Assembly: GCA_037893225.1 (NCBI GenBank)
Contig: JAZGUH010000072.1
Span: 496,001-560,000 of the forward strand
Source: Hippasteria phrygiana
Taxonomy: Eukaryota > Echinodermata > Asteroidea > Valvatida > Goniasteridae
Direction of reading: 5' to 3'
DNA length: 64,000 nt
The translations under genes and the position numbers were made by a program. How positions within the stretch are numbered: the first letter of the stretch is position 1; the number at the start of each line of letters is the position of its first letter. Positions 39,026 to 53,634 of this stretch are shown piece after piece. The notes below the pieces were generated by a model. It was given only the letters and a program-made list of their open reading frames with translations, did no database searches and had not been told where the DNA came from.

Positions 39026-40648
39026 ATGAAATATCAACCAAATTCAGTAATTTTGACATGTACGGATATCTTAGATCTGGCGCTACATGTTACAATTATC
39101 GGCGGCTTCTTAGAGTTAATACTTGTGGAGAAAATTCAAACCTCGCAATGTTTATTTTCTTCCCGGCCACCATCTGTGTGCAGATTACCTTTTATTTATT
39201 GCTCCATGCCTGTCAAATTCCCTGGGGTATGGACTTGCTTTACTCATTCATAATTTCATGAAATATCAACCAAATTCAGTAATTTTGACATGTATGGATA
39301 GCTTAGATCTGGCGCTACATGTTGCAATTATCGGCGGCTTCTTAGAGTTAAAACTTGTGGAGAAAATTCAAACCTCGCAATGTTTATTTTCTTTCCGGCC
39401 AACATCTGTGTGCATATTACCGTCTATTTATTGCTCCATGCATGTCAAATTCCCTGGGGTATGGACTTGCTTTACTCATTCATAATTGCATGAAATATCA
39501 ACCAAATTCAGTAATTTTGACATGTATGGATAGCTTAGATCTGGCGCTACATGTTGCAATTATCGGCGGCTTCTTAGAGTTAAAACTTGTGGAGAAAATT
39601 CAAACCTCGCAATGTTTATTTTCTTTCCGGCCAACATCTGTGTACATGTTACCGTCTATTTATTGCTCCATGCATGTCAAATTCCCTGGGGTATGGACTT
39701 GCTTTACTCATTCATAATTGCATGAAATATCAACCAAATTCAGTAATTTTGACATGTATGGATAGCTTAGATCTGGCGCTACATGTTGCAATTATCGGCG
39801 GCTTCTTAGAGTTAACACTTGTGGAGAAAATTCAAACCTCGCAATGTTTATTTTCTTCCCGGCCACCATCTGTGTGCAGATTACCTCTTATTTATTGCTC
39901 CATGCCTGTCAAATTCCCTGGGGTATGGACTTGCTTTACTCATTCATAATTGCATGAAATATCAACCAAATTCAGTAATTTTGACATGTATGGATAGCTT
40001 AGATCTGGCGCTACATGTTGCAATTATCGGCGGCTTCTTAGAGTTAAAACTTGTGGAGAAAATTCAAACCTCGCAATGTTTATTTTCTTTCCGGCCAACA
40101 TCTGTGTACATGTTACCGTCTATTTATTGCTCCATGCATGTCAAATTCCCTGGGGTATGGACTTGCTTTACTCATTCATAATTGCATGAAATATCAACCA
40201 AATTCAGTAATTTTGACATGTATGGATAGCTTAGATCTGGCGCTACATGTTGCAATTATCGGCGGCTTCTTAGAGTTAACACTTGTGGAGAAAATTCAAA
40301 CCTCGCAATGTTTATTTTCTTCCCGGCCACCATCTGTGTGCAGATTACCTCTTATTTATTGCTCCATGCCTGTCAAATTCCCTGGGGTATGGACTTGCTT
40401 TACTCATTCATAATTGCATGAAATATCAACCAAATTCAGTAATTTTGACATGTATGGATAGCTTAGATCTGGCGCTACATGTTGCAATTATCGGCGGCTT
40501 CTTAGAGTTAAAACTTGTGGAGAAAATTCTAACCTCGCAATGTTTATTTTCTTTCCGGCCAACATCTGTGTGCATATTACCTTCTATTTATTGCTCCATG
40601 CCTGTCAAATTCCCTGGGATATGACTTGCTTTACTCATTCATAATTGC
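39026..40648 (+). repeat. B-C-A-E-A-E-F block (7 monomers)
   Basis: The B at 39026 has GGATATCTTA, which makes the only GATATC I see. A-E is repeated as a dimer (39490-39953 and 39954-40417). The F at 40418 has T113, GGGATATGAC and the one-base deletion. Confidence 0.87.
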
Positions 40649-42504
40649 ATGAAATATCAACCAAATTCAGTAATTTTGACATGTATGGATAGCTTAGATC
40701 TGGCGCTACATGTTGCAATTATCGGCGGCTTCTTAGAGTTAAAACTTGTGGAGAAAATTCAAACCTCGCAATGTTTATTTTCTTTCCGGCCAACATCTGT
40801 GTACATGTTACCGTCTATTTATTGCTCCGTGCATGTCAAATTCCCTGGGGTATGGACTTGCTTTACTCATTCATAATTGCATGAAATATCAACCAAATTC
40901 AGTAATTTTGACATGTACGGATAGCTTAGATCTGGCGCTACATGTTACAATTATCGGCGGCTTCTTAGAGTTAATACTTGTGCAGAAAATTCAAACCTCG
41001 CAATGTTTATTTTCTTCCCGGCCACCATCTGTGTGCAGATTACCTTTTATTTATTGCTCCATGCCTGTCAAATTCCCTGGGGTATGGACTTGCTTTACTC
41101 ATTCATAATTTCATGAAATATCAACCAAATTCAGTAATTTTGACATGTATGGATAGCTTAGATCTGGCGCTACATGTTGCAATTATCGGCGGCTTCTTAG
41201 AGTTAAAACTTGTGGAGAAAATTCAAACCTCGCAATGTTTATTTTCTTTCCGGCCAACATCTGTGTACATGTTACCGTCTATTTATTGCTCCATGCATGT
41301 CAAATTCCCTGGGGTATGGACTTGCTTTACTCATTCATAATTGCATGAAATATCAACCAAATTCAGTAATTTTGACATGTATGGATAGCTTAGATCTGGC
41401 GCTACATGTTGCAATTATCGGCGGCTTCTTAGAGTTAAAACTTGTGGAGAAAATTCAAACCTCGCAATGTTTATTTTCTTTCCGGCCAACATCTGTGTGC
41501 ATATTACCGTCTATTTATTGCTCCATGCATGTCAAATTCCCTGGGGTATGGACTTGCTTTACTCATTCATAATTGCATGAAATATCAACCAAATTCAGTA
41601 ATTTTGACATGTATGGATAGCTTAGATCTGGCGCTACATGTTGCAATTATCGGCGGCTTCTTAGAGTTAACACTTGTGGAGAAAATTGAAACCTCGCAAT
41701 GTTTATTTTCTTCCCGGCCAACATCTGTGTACATGTTACCGTCTATTTATTGCTCCATGCATGTCAAATTCCCTGGGGTATGGACTTGGTTTACTCATTC
41801 ATAATTGCATGAAATATCAACCAAATTCAGTAATTTTGACATGTATGGATAGCTTAGATCTGGCGCTACATGTTGCAATTATCGGCGGCTTCTTAGAGTT
41901 AACACTTGTGGAGAAAATTCAAACCTCGCAATGTTTATTTTCTTCCCGGCCACCATCTGTGTGCAGATTACCTTTTATTTATTGCTCCATGCCTGTCAAA
42001 TTCCCTGGGGTATGGACTTGCTTTACTCATTCATAATTTCATGAAATATCAACCAAATTCAGTAATTTTGACATGTATGGATAGCTTAGATCTGGCGCTA
42101 CATGTTGCAATTATCGGCGGCTTCTTAGAGTTAAAACTTGTGGAGAAAATTCAAACCTCGCAATGTTTATTTTCTTTCCGGCCAACATCTGTGTGCATAT
42201 TACCTTCTATTTATTGCTCCATGCATGTCAAATTCCCTGGGGTATGGACTTGCTTTACTCATTCATAATTGCATGAAATATCAACCAAATTCAGTAATTT
42301 TGACATGTATGGATAGCTTAGATCTGGCGCTACATGTTGCAATTATCGGCGGCTTCTTAGAGTTAAAACTTGTGGAGAAAATTCAAACCTCGCAATGTTT
42401 ATTTTCTTTCCGGCCAACATCTGTGTACATGTTACCGTCTATTTATTGCTCCATGCATGTCAAATTCCCTGGGGTATGGACTTGCTTTACTCATTCATAA
42501 TTGC
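40649..42504 (+). repeat. V-B-A-C-Dw-G-Ct-A block (8 monomers)
   Basis: The order A-C after B is reversed compared with the left domain. The Dw at 41577 has AAATTGAAAC. The B at 40881 has CTTGTGCAG. Dw-G-Ct-A leads into the Di-Er-Fg-Va modules that follow. Confidence 0.88.
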
Positions 42505-43663
42505 ATGAAATATCAACCAAATTCAGTAATTTTGACATGTATGGATAGCTTAGATCTGGCGCTACATGTTGCAATTATCGGCGGCTTCTTAGAGTTAACA
42601 CTTGTGGAGAAAATTCAAACCTCGCAATGTTTATTTTCTTCCCGGCCAACATCTGTGTACATGTTACCGTCTATTTATTGCTCCATGCATGTCAAATTCC
42701 CTGGGATATGGACTTGCTTTACTCATTCATAATTGCATGAAATATCAACCAAATTCAGTAATTTTGACATGTATGGATAGCTTAGATCTGGCGCTACATG
42801 TTGCAATTATCGGCGGCTTCTTAGAGTTAACACTTGTGGAGAAAATTCAAACCTCGCAACGTTTATTTTCTTCCCGGCCACCATCTGTGTGCAGATTACC
42901 TCTTATTTATTGCTCCATGCCTGTCAAATTCCCTGGGGTATGGACTTGCTTTACTCATTCATAATTGCATGAAATATCAACCAAATTCAGTAATTTTGAC
43001 ATGTATGGATAGCTTAGATCTGGCGCTACATGTTGCAATTATCGGCGGCTTCTTAGAGTTAAAACTTGTGGAGAAAATTCAAACCTCGCAATGTTTATTT
43101 TCTTTCCGGCCAACATCTGTGTGCATATTACCTTCTATTTATTGCTCCATGCCTGTCAAATTGCCTGGGGTATGACTTGCTTTACTCATTCATAATTGCA
43201 TGAAATATCAACCAAATTCAGTAATTTTGACATGTATGGATAGCTTAGATCTGGCGCTACATGTTGCAATTATAGGCGGCTTCTTAGAGTTAAAACTTGT
43301 GGAGAAAATTCAAACCTCGCAATGTTTATTTTCTTTCCGGCCAACATCTGTGTACATGTTACCGTCTATTTATTGCTCCGTGCATGTCAAATTCCCTGGG
43401 GTATGGACTTGCTTTACTCATTCATAATTGCATGAAATATCAACCAAATTCAGTAATTTTGACATGTATGGATAGCTTAGATCTGGCGCTACATGTTGCA
43501 ATTATCGGCGGCTTCTTAGAGTTAAAACTTGTGGAGAAAATTCAAACCTCGCAATGTTTATTTTCTTTCCGGCCAACATCTGTGTACATGTTACCGTCTA
43601 TTTATTGCTCCATGCATGTCAAATTCCCTGGGGTATGGACTTGCTTTACTCATTCATAATTGC
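42505..43663 (+). repeat. Pentamer Di-Er-Fg-Va-A (1,159 bp)
   Basis: Here Er (GCAACGTTT) first appears; it is absent from the preceding 42.7 kb. Fg has G195 and the one-base deletion, and Va has A75. The same five-class string recurs at 50853-52011. Confidence 0.9.
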
Positions 43664-45518
43664 ATGAAATATCAACCAAATTCAGTAATTTTGACATGTA
43701 TGGATAGCTTAGATCTGGCGCTACATGTTGCAATTATCGGCGGCTTCTTAGAGTTAACACTTGTGGAGAAAATTCAAACCTCGCAATGTTTATTTTCTTC
43801 CCGGCCAACATCTGTGTACATGTTACCGTATATTTATTGCTCCATGCATGTCAAATTCCCTGGGATATGGACTTGCTTTACTCATTCATAATTGCATGAA
43901 ATATCAACCAAATTCAGTAATTTTGACATGTATGGATAGCTTAGATCTGGCGCTACATGTTGCAATTATCGGCGGCTTCTTAGAGTTAACACTTGTGGAG
44001 AAAATTCAAACCTCGCAACGTTTATTTTCTTCCCGGCCACCATCTGTGTGCAGATTACCTCTTATTTATTGCTCCATGCCTGTCAAATTCCCTGGGGTAT
44101 GGACTTGCTTTACTCATTCATAATTGCATGAAATATCAACCAAATTCAGTAATTTTGACATGTATGGATAGCTTAGATCTGGCGCTACATGTTGCAATTA
44201 TCGGCGGCTTCTTAGAGTTAAAACTTGTGGAGAAAATTCAAACCTCGCAATGTTTATTTTCTTTCCGGCCAACATCTGTGTGCATATTACCTTCTATTTA
44301 TTGCTCCATGCCTGTCAAATTGCCTGGGGTATGACTTGCTTTACTCATTCATAATTGCATGAAATATCAACCAAATTCAGTAATTTTGACATGTATGGAT
44401 AGCTTAGATCTGGCGCTACATGTTGCAATTATAGGCGGCTTCTTAGAGTTAAAACTTGTGGAGAAAATTCAAACCTCGCAATGTTTATTTTCTTTCCGGC
44501 CAACATCTGTGTACATGTTACCGTCTATTTATTGCTCCGTGCATGTCAAATTCCCTGGGGTATGGACTTGCTTTACTCATTCATAATTGCATGAAATATC
44601 AACCAAATTCAGTAATTTTGACATGTACGGATAGCTTAGATCTGGCGCTACATGTTACAATTATCGGCGGCTTCTTAGAGTTAATACTTGTGGAGAAAAT
44701 TCAAACCTCGCAATGTTTATTTTCTTCCCGGCCACCATCTGTGTGCAGATTACCTTTTATTTATTGCTCCATGCCTGTCAAATTCCCTGGGGTATGGACT
44801 TGCTTTACTCATTCATAATTTCATGAAATATCAACCAAATTCAGTAATTTTGACATGTATGGATAGCTTAGATCTGGCGCTACATGTTGCAATTATCGGC
44901 GGCTTCTTAGAGTTAAAACTTGTGGAGAAAATTCAAACCTCGCAATGTTTATTTTCTTTCCGGCCAACATCTGTGTGCATATTACCGTCTATTTATTGCT
45001 CCATGCATGTCAAATTCCCTGGGGTATGGACTTGCTTTACTCATTCATAATTGCATGAAATATCAACCAAATTCAGTAATTTTGACATGTATGGATAGCT
45101 TAGATCTGGCGCTACATGTTGCAATTATCGGCGGCTTCTTAGAGTTAACACTTGTGGAGAAAATTCAAACCTCGCAATGTTTATTTTCTTCCCGGCCAAC
45201 ATCTGTGTACATGTTACCGTCTATTTATTGCTCCATGCATGTCAAATTCCCTGGGGTATGGACTTGGTTTACTCATTCATAATTGCATGAAATATCAACC
45301 AAATTCAGTAATTTTGACATGTATGGATAGCTTAGATCTGGCGCTACATGTTGCAATTATCGGCGGCTTCTTAGAGTTAACACTTGTGGAGAAAATTCAA
45401 ACCTCGCAATGTTTATTTTCTTTCCGGCCAACATCTGTGTACATGTTACCGTCTATTTATTGCTCCATGCATGTCAAATTCCCTGGGGTATGGACTTGCT
45501 TTACTCATTCATAATTGC
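43664..45518 (+). repeat. Di-Er-Fg-Va-B-C-Dw-[D/A] block (1,855 bp)
   Basis: The Di-Er-Fg-Va string starts 1,159 bp after the previous one. The Di has CCGTATAT. The Dw at 45055 is the only Dw of seven not followed by G; the next unit (45287) is C95 then T137, a D/A hybrid. Confidence 0.88.
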
Positions 45519-47836
45519 ATGAAATATCAACCAAATTCAGTAATTTTGACATGTATGGATAGCTTAGATCTGGCGCTACATGTTGCAATTATCGGCGGCT
45601 TCTTAGAGTTAACACTTGTGGAGAAAATTCAAACCTCGCAATGTTTATTTTCTTCCCGGCCAACATCTGTGTACATGTTACCGTCTATTTATTGCTCCAT
45701 GCATGTCAAATTCCCTGGGATATGGACTTGCTTTACTCATTCATAATTGCATGAAATATCAACCAAATTCAGTAATTTTGACATGTATGGATAGCTTAGA
45801 TCTGGCGCTACATGTTGCAATTATCGGCGGCTTCTTAGAGTTAACACTTGTGGAGAAAATTCAAACCTCGCAACGTTTATTTTCTTCCCGGCCACCATCT
45901 GTGTGCAGATTACCTCTTATTTATTGCTCCATGCCTGTCAAATTCCCTGGGGTATGGACTTGCTTTACTCATTCATAATTGCATGAAATATCAACCAAAT
46001 TCAGTAATTTTGACATGTATGGATAGCTTAGATCTGGCGCTACATGTTGCAATTATCGGCGGCTTCTTAGAGTTAAAACTTGTGGAGAAAATTCAAACCT
46101 CGCAATGTTTATTTTCTTTCCGGCCAACATCTGTGTGCATATTACCTTCTATTTATTGCTCCATGCCTGTCAAATTGCCTGGGGTATGACTTGCTTTACT
46201 CATTCATAATTGCATGAAATATCAACCAAATTCAGTAATTTTGACATGTATGGATAGCTTAGATCTGGCGCTACATGTTGCAATTATAGGCGGCTTCTTA
46301 GAGTTAAAACTTGTGGAGAAAATTCAAACCTCGCAATGTTTATTTTCTTTCCGGCCAACATCTGTGTACATGTTACCGTCTATTTATTGCTCCGTGCATG
46401 TCAAATTCCCTGGGGTATGGACTTGCTTTACTCATTCATAATTGCATGAAATATCAACCAAATTCAGTAATTTTGACATGTACGGATAGCTTAGATCTGG
46501 CGCTACATGTTACAATTATCGGCGGCTTCTTAGAGTTAATACTTGTGGAGAAAATTCAAACCTCGCAATGTTTATTTTCTTCCCGGCCACCATCTGTGTG
46601 CAGATTACCTTTTATTTATTGCTCCATGCCTGTCAAATTCCCTGGGGTATGGACTTGCTTTACTCATTCATAATTGCATGAAATATCAACCAAATTCAGT
46701 AATTTTGACATGTATGGATAGCTTAGATCTGGCGCTACATGTTGCAATTATCGGCGGCTTCTTAGAGTTAAAACTTGTGGAGAAAATTCAAACCTCGCAA
46801 TGTTTATTTTCTTTCCGGCCAACATCTGTGTGCATATTACCTTCTATTTATTGCTCCATGCCTGTCAAATTGCCTGGGGTATGACTTGCTTTACTCATTC
46901 ATAATTGCATGAAATATCAACCAAATTCAGTAATTTTGACATGTATGGATAGCTTAGATCTGGCGCTACATGTTGCAATTATAGGCGGCTTCTTAGAGTT
47001 AAAACTTGTGGAGAAAATTCAAACCTCGCAATGTTTATTTTCTTTCCGGCCAACATCTGTGTACATGTTACCGTCTATTTATTGCTCCGTGCATGTCAAA
47101 TTCCCTGGGGTATGGACTTGCTTTACTCATTCATAATTGCATGAAATATCAACCAAATTCAGTAATTTTGACATGTACGGATAGCTTAGATCTGGCGCTA
47201 CATGTTACAATTATCGGCGGCTTCTTAGAGTTAATACTTGTGGAGAAAATTCAAACCTCGCAATGTTTATTTTCTTCCCGGCCACCATCTGTGTGCAGAT
47301 TACCTTTTATTTATTGCTCCATGCCTGTCAAATTCCCTGGGGTATGGACTTGCTTTACTCATTCATAATTTCATGAAATATCAACCAAATTCAGTAATTT
47401 TGACATGTATGGATAGCTTAGATCTGGCGCTACATGTTGCAATTATCGGCGGCTTCTTAGAGTTAACACTTGTGGAGAAAATTCAAACCTCGCAATGTTT
47501 ATTTTCTTCCCGGCCAACATCTGTGTACATGTTACCGTCTATTTATTGCTCCATGCATGTCAAATTCCCTGGGGTATGGACTTGGTTTACTCATTCATAA
47601 TTGCATGAAATATCAACCAAATTCAGTAATTTTGACATGTATGGATAGCTTAGATCTGGCGCTACATGTTGCAATTATCGGCGGCTTCTTAGAGTTAACA
47701 CTTGTGGAGAAAATTCAAACCTCGCAATGTTTATTTTCTTCCCGGCCACCATCTGTGTGCAGATTACCTTTTATTTATTGCTCCATGCCTGTCAAATTCC
47801 CTGGGGTATGGACTTGCTTTACTCATTCATAATTTC
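45519..47836 (+). repeat. Di-Er-Fg-Va-B then Fg-Va-B-Dw-G (two 1,159-bp stretches)
   Basis: Fg-Va-B occurs twice, at 45983-46677 and 46678-47372, a 695-bp trimer duplication. The first B (46446) ends in TTGC and the second (47141) in TTTC. The second trimer leads into Dw-G. Confidence 0.89.
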
Positions 47837-49228
47837 ATGAAATATCAACCAAATTCAGTAATTTTGACATGTATGGATAGCTTAGATCTGGCGCTACATG
47901 TTGCAATTATCGGCGGCTTCTTAGAGTTAAAACTTGTGGAGAAAATTCAAACCTCGCAATGTTTATTTTCTTTCCGGCCAACATCTGTGTGCATATTACC
48001 TTCTATTTATTGCTCCATGCATGTCAAATTCCCTGGGGTATGGACTTGCTTTACTCATTCATAATTGCATGAAATATCAACCAAATTCAGTAATTTTGAC
48101 ATGTATGGATAGCTTAGATCTGGCGCTACATGTTGCAATTATCGGCGGCTTCTTAGAGTTAAAACTTGTGGAGAAAATTCAAACCTCGCAATGTTTATTT
48201 TCTTTCCGGCCAACATCTGTGTACATGTTACCGTCTATTTATTGCTCCGTGCATGTCAAATTCCCTGGGGTATGGACTTGCTTTACTCATTCATAATTGC
48301 ATGAAATATCAACCAAATTCAGTAATTTTGACATGTACGGATAGCTTAGATCTGGCGCTACATGTTACAATTATCGGCGGCTTCTTAGAGTTAATACTTG
48401 TGGAGAAAATTCAAACCTCGCAATGTTTATTTTCTTCCCGGCCACCATCTGTGTGCAGATTACCTTTTATTTATTGCTCCATGCCTGTCAAATTCCCTGG
48501 GGTATGGACTTGCTTTACTCATTCATAATTTCATGAAATATCAACCAAATTCAGTAATTTTGACATGTATGGATAGCTTAGATCTGGCGCTACATGTTGC
48601 AATTATCGGCGGCTTCTTAGAGTTAACACTTGTGGAGAAAATTCAAACCTCGCAATGTTTATTTTCTTCCCGGCCAACATCTGTGTACATGTTACCGTCT
48701 ATTTATTGCTCCATGCATGTCAAATTCCCTGGGGTATGGACTTGGTTTACTCATTCATAATTGCATGAAATATCAACCAAATTCAGTAATTTTGACATGT
48801 ATGGATAGCTTAGATCTGGCGCTACATGTTGCAATTATCGGCGGCTTCTTAGAGTTAACACTTGTGGAGAAAATTCAAACCTCGCAATGTTTATTTTCTT
48901 CCCGGCCACCATCTGTGTGCAGATTACCTTTTATTTATTGCTCCATGCCTGTCAAATTCCCTGGGGTATGGACTTGCTTTACTCATTCATAATTTCATGA
49001 AATATCAACCAAATTCAGTAATTTTGACATGTATGGATAGCTTAGATCTGGCGCTACATGTTGCAATTATCGGCGGCTTCTTAGAGTTAACACTTGTGGA
49101 GAAAATTCAAACCTCGCAATGTTTATTTTCTTCCCGGCCAACATCTGTGTACATGTTACCGTCTATTTATTGCTCCATGCATGTCAAATTCCCTGGGGTA
49201 TGGACTTGCTTTACTCATTCATAATTGC
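47837..49228 (+). repeat. Ct-V-B-Dw-G-D block (1,392 bp)
   Basis: V-B-Dw-G repeats the module at 46909-47836 at a spacing of 1,160 bp, with V replacing Va. The D at 48997 is a plain D without the Dw or Di markers. Confidence 0.89.
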
Positions 49229-50852
49229 ATGAAATATCAACCAAATTCAGTAATTTTGACATGTATGGATAGCTTAGATCTGGCGCTACATGTTGCAATT
49301 ATCGGCGGCTTCTTAGAGTTAAAACTTGTGGAGAAAATTCAAACCTCGCAATGTTTATTTTCTTTCCGGCCAACATCTGTGTACATGTTACCGTCTATTT
49401 ATTGCTCCATGCATGTCAAATTCCCTGGGGTATGGACTTGCTTTACTCATTCATAATTGCATGAAATATCAACCAAATTCAGTAATTTTGACATGTATGG
49501 ATAGCTTAGATCTGGCGCTACATGTTGCAATTATCGGCGGCTTCTTAGAGTTAAAACTTGTGGAGAAAATTCAAACCTCGCAATGTTTATTTTCTTTCCG
49601 GCCAACATCTGTGTACATGTTACCGTCTATTTATTGCTCCGTGCATGTCAAATTCCCTGGGGTATGGACTTGCTTTACTCATTCATAATTGCATGAAATA
49701 TCAACCAAATTCAGTAATTTTGACATGTACGGATAGCTTAGATCTGGCGCTACATGTTACAATTATCGGCGGCTTCTTAGAGTTAATACTTGTGGAGAAA
49801 ATTCAAACCTCGCAATGTTTATTTTCTTCCCGGCCACCATCTGTGTGCAGATTACCTTTTATTTATTGCTCCATGCCTGTCAAATTCCCTGGGGTATGGA
49901 CTTGCTTTACTCATTCATAATTTCATGAAATATCAACCAAATTCAGTAATTTTGACATGTATGGATAGCTTAGATCTGGCGCTACATGTTGCAATTATCG
50001 GCGGCTTCTTAGAGTTAACACTTGTGGAGAAAATTCAAACCTCGCAATGTTTATTTTCTTCCCGGCCAACATCTGTGTACATGTTACCGTCTATTTATTG
50101 CTCCATGCATGTCAAATTCCCTGGGGTATGGACTTGGTTTACTCATTCATAATTGCATGAAATATCAACCAAATTCAGTAATTTTGACATGTATGGATAG
50201 CTTAGATCTGGCGCTACATGTTGCAATTATCGGCGGCTTCTTAGAGTTAACACTTGTGGAGAAAATTCAAACCTCGCAATGTTTATTTTCTTCCCGGCCA
50301 CCATCTGTGTGCAGATTACCTTTTATTTATTGCTCCATGCCTGTCAAATTCCCTGGGGTATGGACTTGCTTTACTCATTCATAATTTCATGAAATATCAA
50401 CCAAATTCAGTAATTTTGACATGTATGGATAGCTTAGATCTGGCGCTACATGTTGCAATTATCGGCGGCTTCTTAGAGTTAAAACTTGTGGAGAAAATTC
50501 AAACCTCGCAATGTTTATTTTCTTTCCGGCCAACATCTGTGTGCATATTACCTTCTATTTATTGCTCCATGCATGTCAAATTGCCTGGGGTATGGACTTG
50601 CTTTACTCATTCATAATTGCATGAAATATCAACCAAATTCAGTAATTTTGACATGTATGGATAGCTTAGATCTGGCGCTACATGTTGCAATTATCGGCGG
50701 CTTCTTAGAGTTAAAACTTGTGGAGAAAATTCAAACCTCGCAATGTTTATTTTCTTTCCGGCCAACATCTGTGTACATGTTACCGTCTATTTATTGCTCC
50801 ATGCATGTCAAATTCCCTGGGGTATGGACTTGCTTTACTCATTCATAATTGC
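49229..50852 (+). repeat. A-V-B-Dw-G-Ct-A block (1,624 bp)
   Basis: This is the third V-B-Dw-G module, 1,392 bp after the second. The Ct at 50389 has G195, otherwise an Fg marker, in a full-length unit, which indicates conversion or exchange between classes. Confidence 0.89.
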
Positions 50853-52011
50853 ATGAAATATCAACCAAATTCAGTAATTTTGACATGTATGGATAGCTTA
50901 GATCTGGCGCTACATGTTGCAATTATCGGCGGCTTCTTAGAGTTAACACTTGTGGAGAAAATTCAAACCTCGCAATGTTTATTTTCTTCCCGGCCAACAT
51001 CTGTGTACATGTTACCGTCTATTTATTGCTCCATGCATGTCAAATTCCCTGGGATATGGACTTGCTTTACTCATTCATAATTGCATGAAATATCAACCAA
51101 ATTCAGTAATTTTGACATGTATGGATAGCTTAGATCTGGCGCTACATGTTGCAATTATCGGCGGCTTCTTAGAGTTAACACTTGTGGAGAAAATTCAAAC
51201 CTCGCAACGTTTATTTTCTTCCCGGCCACCATCTGTGTGCAGATTACCTCTTATTTATTGCTCCATGCCTGTCAAATTCCCTGGGGTATGGACTTGCTTT
51301 ACTCATTCATAATTGCATGAAATATCAACCAAATTCAGTAATTTTGACATGTATGGATAGCTTAGATCTGGCGCTACATGCTGCAATTATCGGCGGCTTC
51401 TTAGAGTTAAAACTTGTGGAGAAAATTCAAACCTCGCAATGTTTATTTTCTTTCCGGCCAACATCTGTGTGCATATTACCTTCTATTTATTGCTCCATGC
51501 CTGTCAAATTGCCTGGGGTATGACTTGCTTTACTCATTCATAATTGCATGAAATATCAACCAAATTCAGTAATTTTGACATGTATGGATAGCTTAGATCT
51601 GGCGCTACATGTTGCAATTATAGGCGGCTTCTTAGAGTTAAAACTTGTGGAGAAAATTCAAACCTCGCAATGTTTATTTTCTTTCCGGCCAACATCTGTG
51701 TACATGTTACCGTCTATTTATTGCTCCGTGCATGTCAAATTCCCTGGGGTATGGACTTGCTTTACTCATTCATAATTGCATGAAATATCAACCAAATTCA
51801 GTAATTTTGACATGTATGGATAGCTTAGATCTGGCGCTACATGTTGCAATTATCGGCGGCTTCTTAGAGTTAAAACTTGTGGAGAAAATTCAAACCTCGC
51901 AATGTTTATTTTCTTTCCGGCCAACATCTGTGTACATGTTACCGTCTATTTATTGCTCCATGCATGTCAAATTCCCTGGGGTATGGACTTGCTTTACTCA
52001 TTCATAATTGC
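50853..52011 (+). repeat. Second Di-Er-Fg-Va-A pentamer (1,159 bp)
   Basis: It has the same class order as 42505-43663, 8,348 bp away. The Fg at 51317 has CATGCTGC, shared only with the A at 9989. Confidence 0.89.
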
Positions 52012-53634
52012 ATGAAATATCAACCAAATTCAGTAATTTTGACATGTATGGATAGCTTAGATCTGGCGCTACATGTTGCAATTATCGGCGGCTTCTTAGA
52101 GTTAACACTTGTGGAGAAAATTCAAACCTCGCAATGTTTATTTTCTTCCCGGCCAACATCTGTGTACATGTTACCGTCTATTTATTGCTCCATGCATGTC
52201 AAATTCCCTGGGATATGGACTTGCTTTACTCATTCATAATTGTATGAAATATCAACCAAATTCAGTAATTTTGACATGTATGGATAGCTTAGATCTGGCG
52301 CTACATGTTGCAATTATCGGCGGCTTCTTAGAGTTAACACTTGTGGAGAAAATTCAAACCTCGCAACGTTTATTTTCTTCCCGGCCACCATCTGTGTGCA
52401 GATTACCTCTTATTTATTGCTCCATGCCTCTCAAATTCCCTGGGGTATGGACTTGCTTTACACATTCATAATTGCATGAAATATCAACCAAATTCAGTAA
52501 TTTTGACATGTATGGATAGCTTAGATCTGGCGCTACATGTTGCAATTATCGGCAGCTTCTTAGAGTTAAAACTTGTGGAGAAAATTCAAACCTCGCAATG
52601 TTTATTTTCTTTCCGGCCAACATCTGTGTGCATATTACCTTCTATTTATTGCTCCATGCCTGTCAAATTCCCTGGGGTATGGACTTGCTTTACTCATTCA
52701 TAATTGCATGAAATATCAACCAAATTCAGTAATTTTGACATGTATGGATAGCTTAGATCTGGCGCTACATGTTGCAATTATCGGCGGCTTCTTAGAGTTA
52801 AAACTTGTGGAGAAAATTCAAACCTCGCAATGTTTATTTTCTTTCCGGCCAACATCTGTGTGCATATTACCGTCTATTTATTGCTCCATGCATGTCAAAT
52901 TCCCTGGGGTATGGACTTGCTTTACTCATTCATAATTGCATGAAATATCAACCAAATTCAGTAATTTTGACATGTATGGATAGCTTAGATCTGGCGCTAC
53001 ATGTTGCAATTATCGGCGGCTTCTTAGAGTTAAAACTTGTGGAGAAAATTCAAACCTCGCAATGTTTATTTTCTTTCCGGCCAACATCTGTGTACATGTT
53101 ACCGTCTATTTATTGCTCCATGCATGTCAAATTCCCTGGGGTATGGACTTGCTTTACTCATTCATAATTGCATGAAATATCAACCAAATTCAGTAATTTT
53201 GACATGTATGGATAGCTTAGATCTGGCGCTACATGTTGCAATTATCGGCGGCTTCTTAGAGTTAACACTTGTGGAGAAAATTCAAACCTCGCAATGTTTA
53301 TTTTCTTCCCGGCCACCATCTGTGTGCAGATTACCTCTTATTTATTGCTCCATGCCTGTCAAATTCCCTGGGGTATGGACTTGCTTTACTCATTCATAAT
53401 TGCATGAAATATCAACCAAATTCAGTAATTTTGACATGTATGGATAGCTTAGATCTGGCGCTACATGTTGCAATTATCGGCGGCTTCTTAGAGTTAAAAC
53501 TTGTGGAGAAAATTCAAACCTCGCAATGTTTATTTTCTTTCCGGCCAACATCTGTGTGCATATTACCTTCTATTTATTGCTCCATGCCTGTCAAATTCCC
53601 TGGGGTATGACTTGCTTTACTCATTCATAATTGC
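52012..53634 (+). repeat. Di-Er-F-C-A-E-F block (7 monomers)
   Basis: The Er at 52244 is the most altered one, with GTATGAAAT at its start, GCCTCTCAAA and TTACACATTC. The F at 52476 is full length and has GGCAGCTTC. The order then returns to C-A-E-F as in 26503-27429. Confidence 0.88.

Noticed and set aside
39022..39261. A 79-codon frame in the third register
   Set aside because: It opens only because of the private GGATATCTT change in the B unit at 39026, which removes a stop codon; it has no other support.
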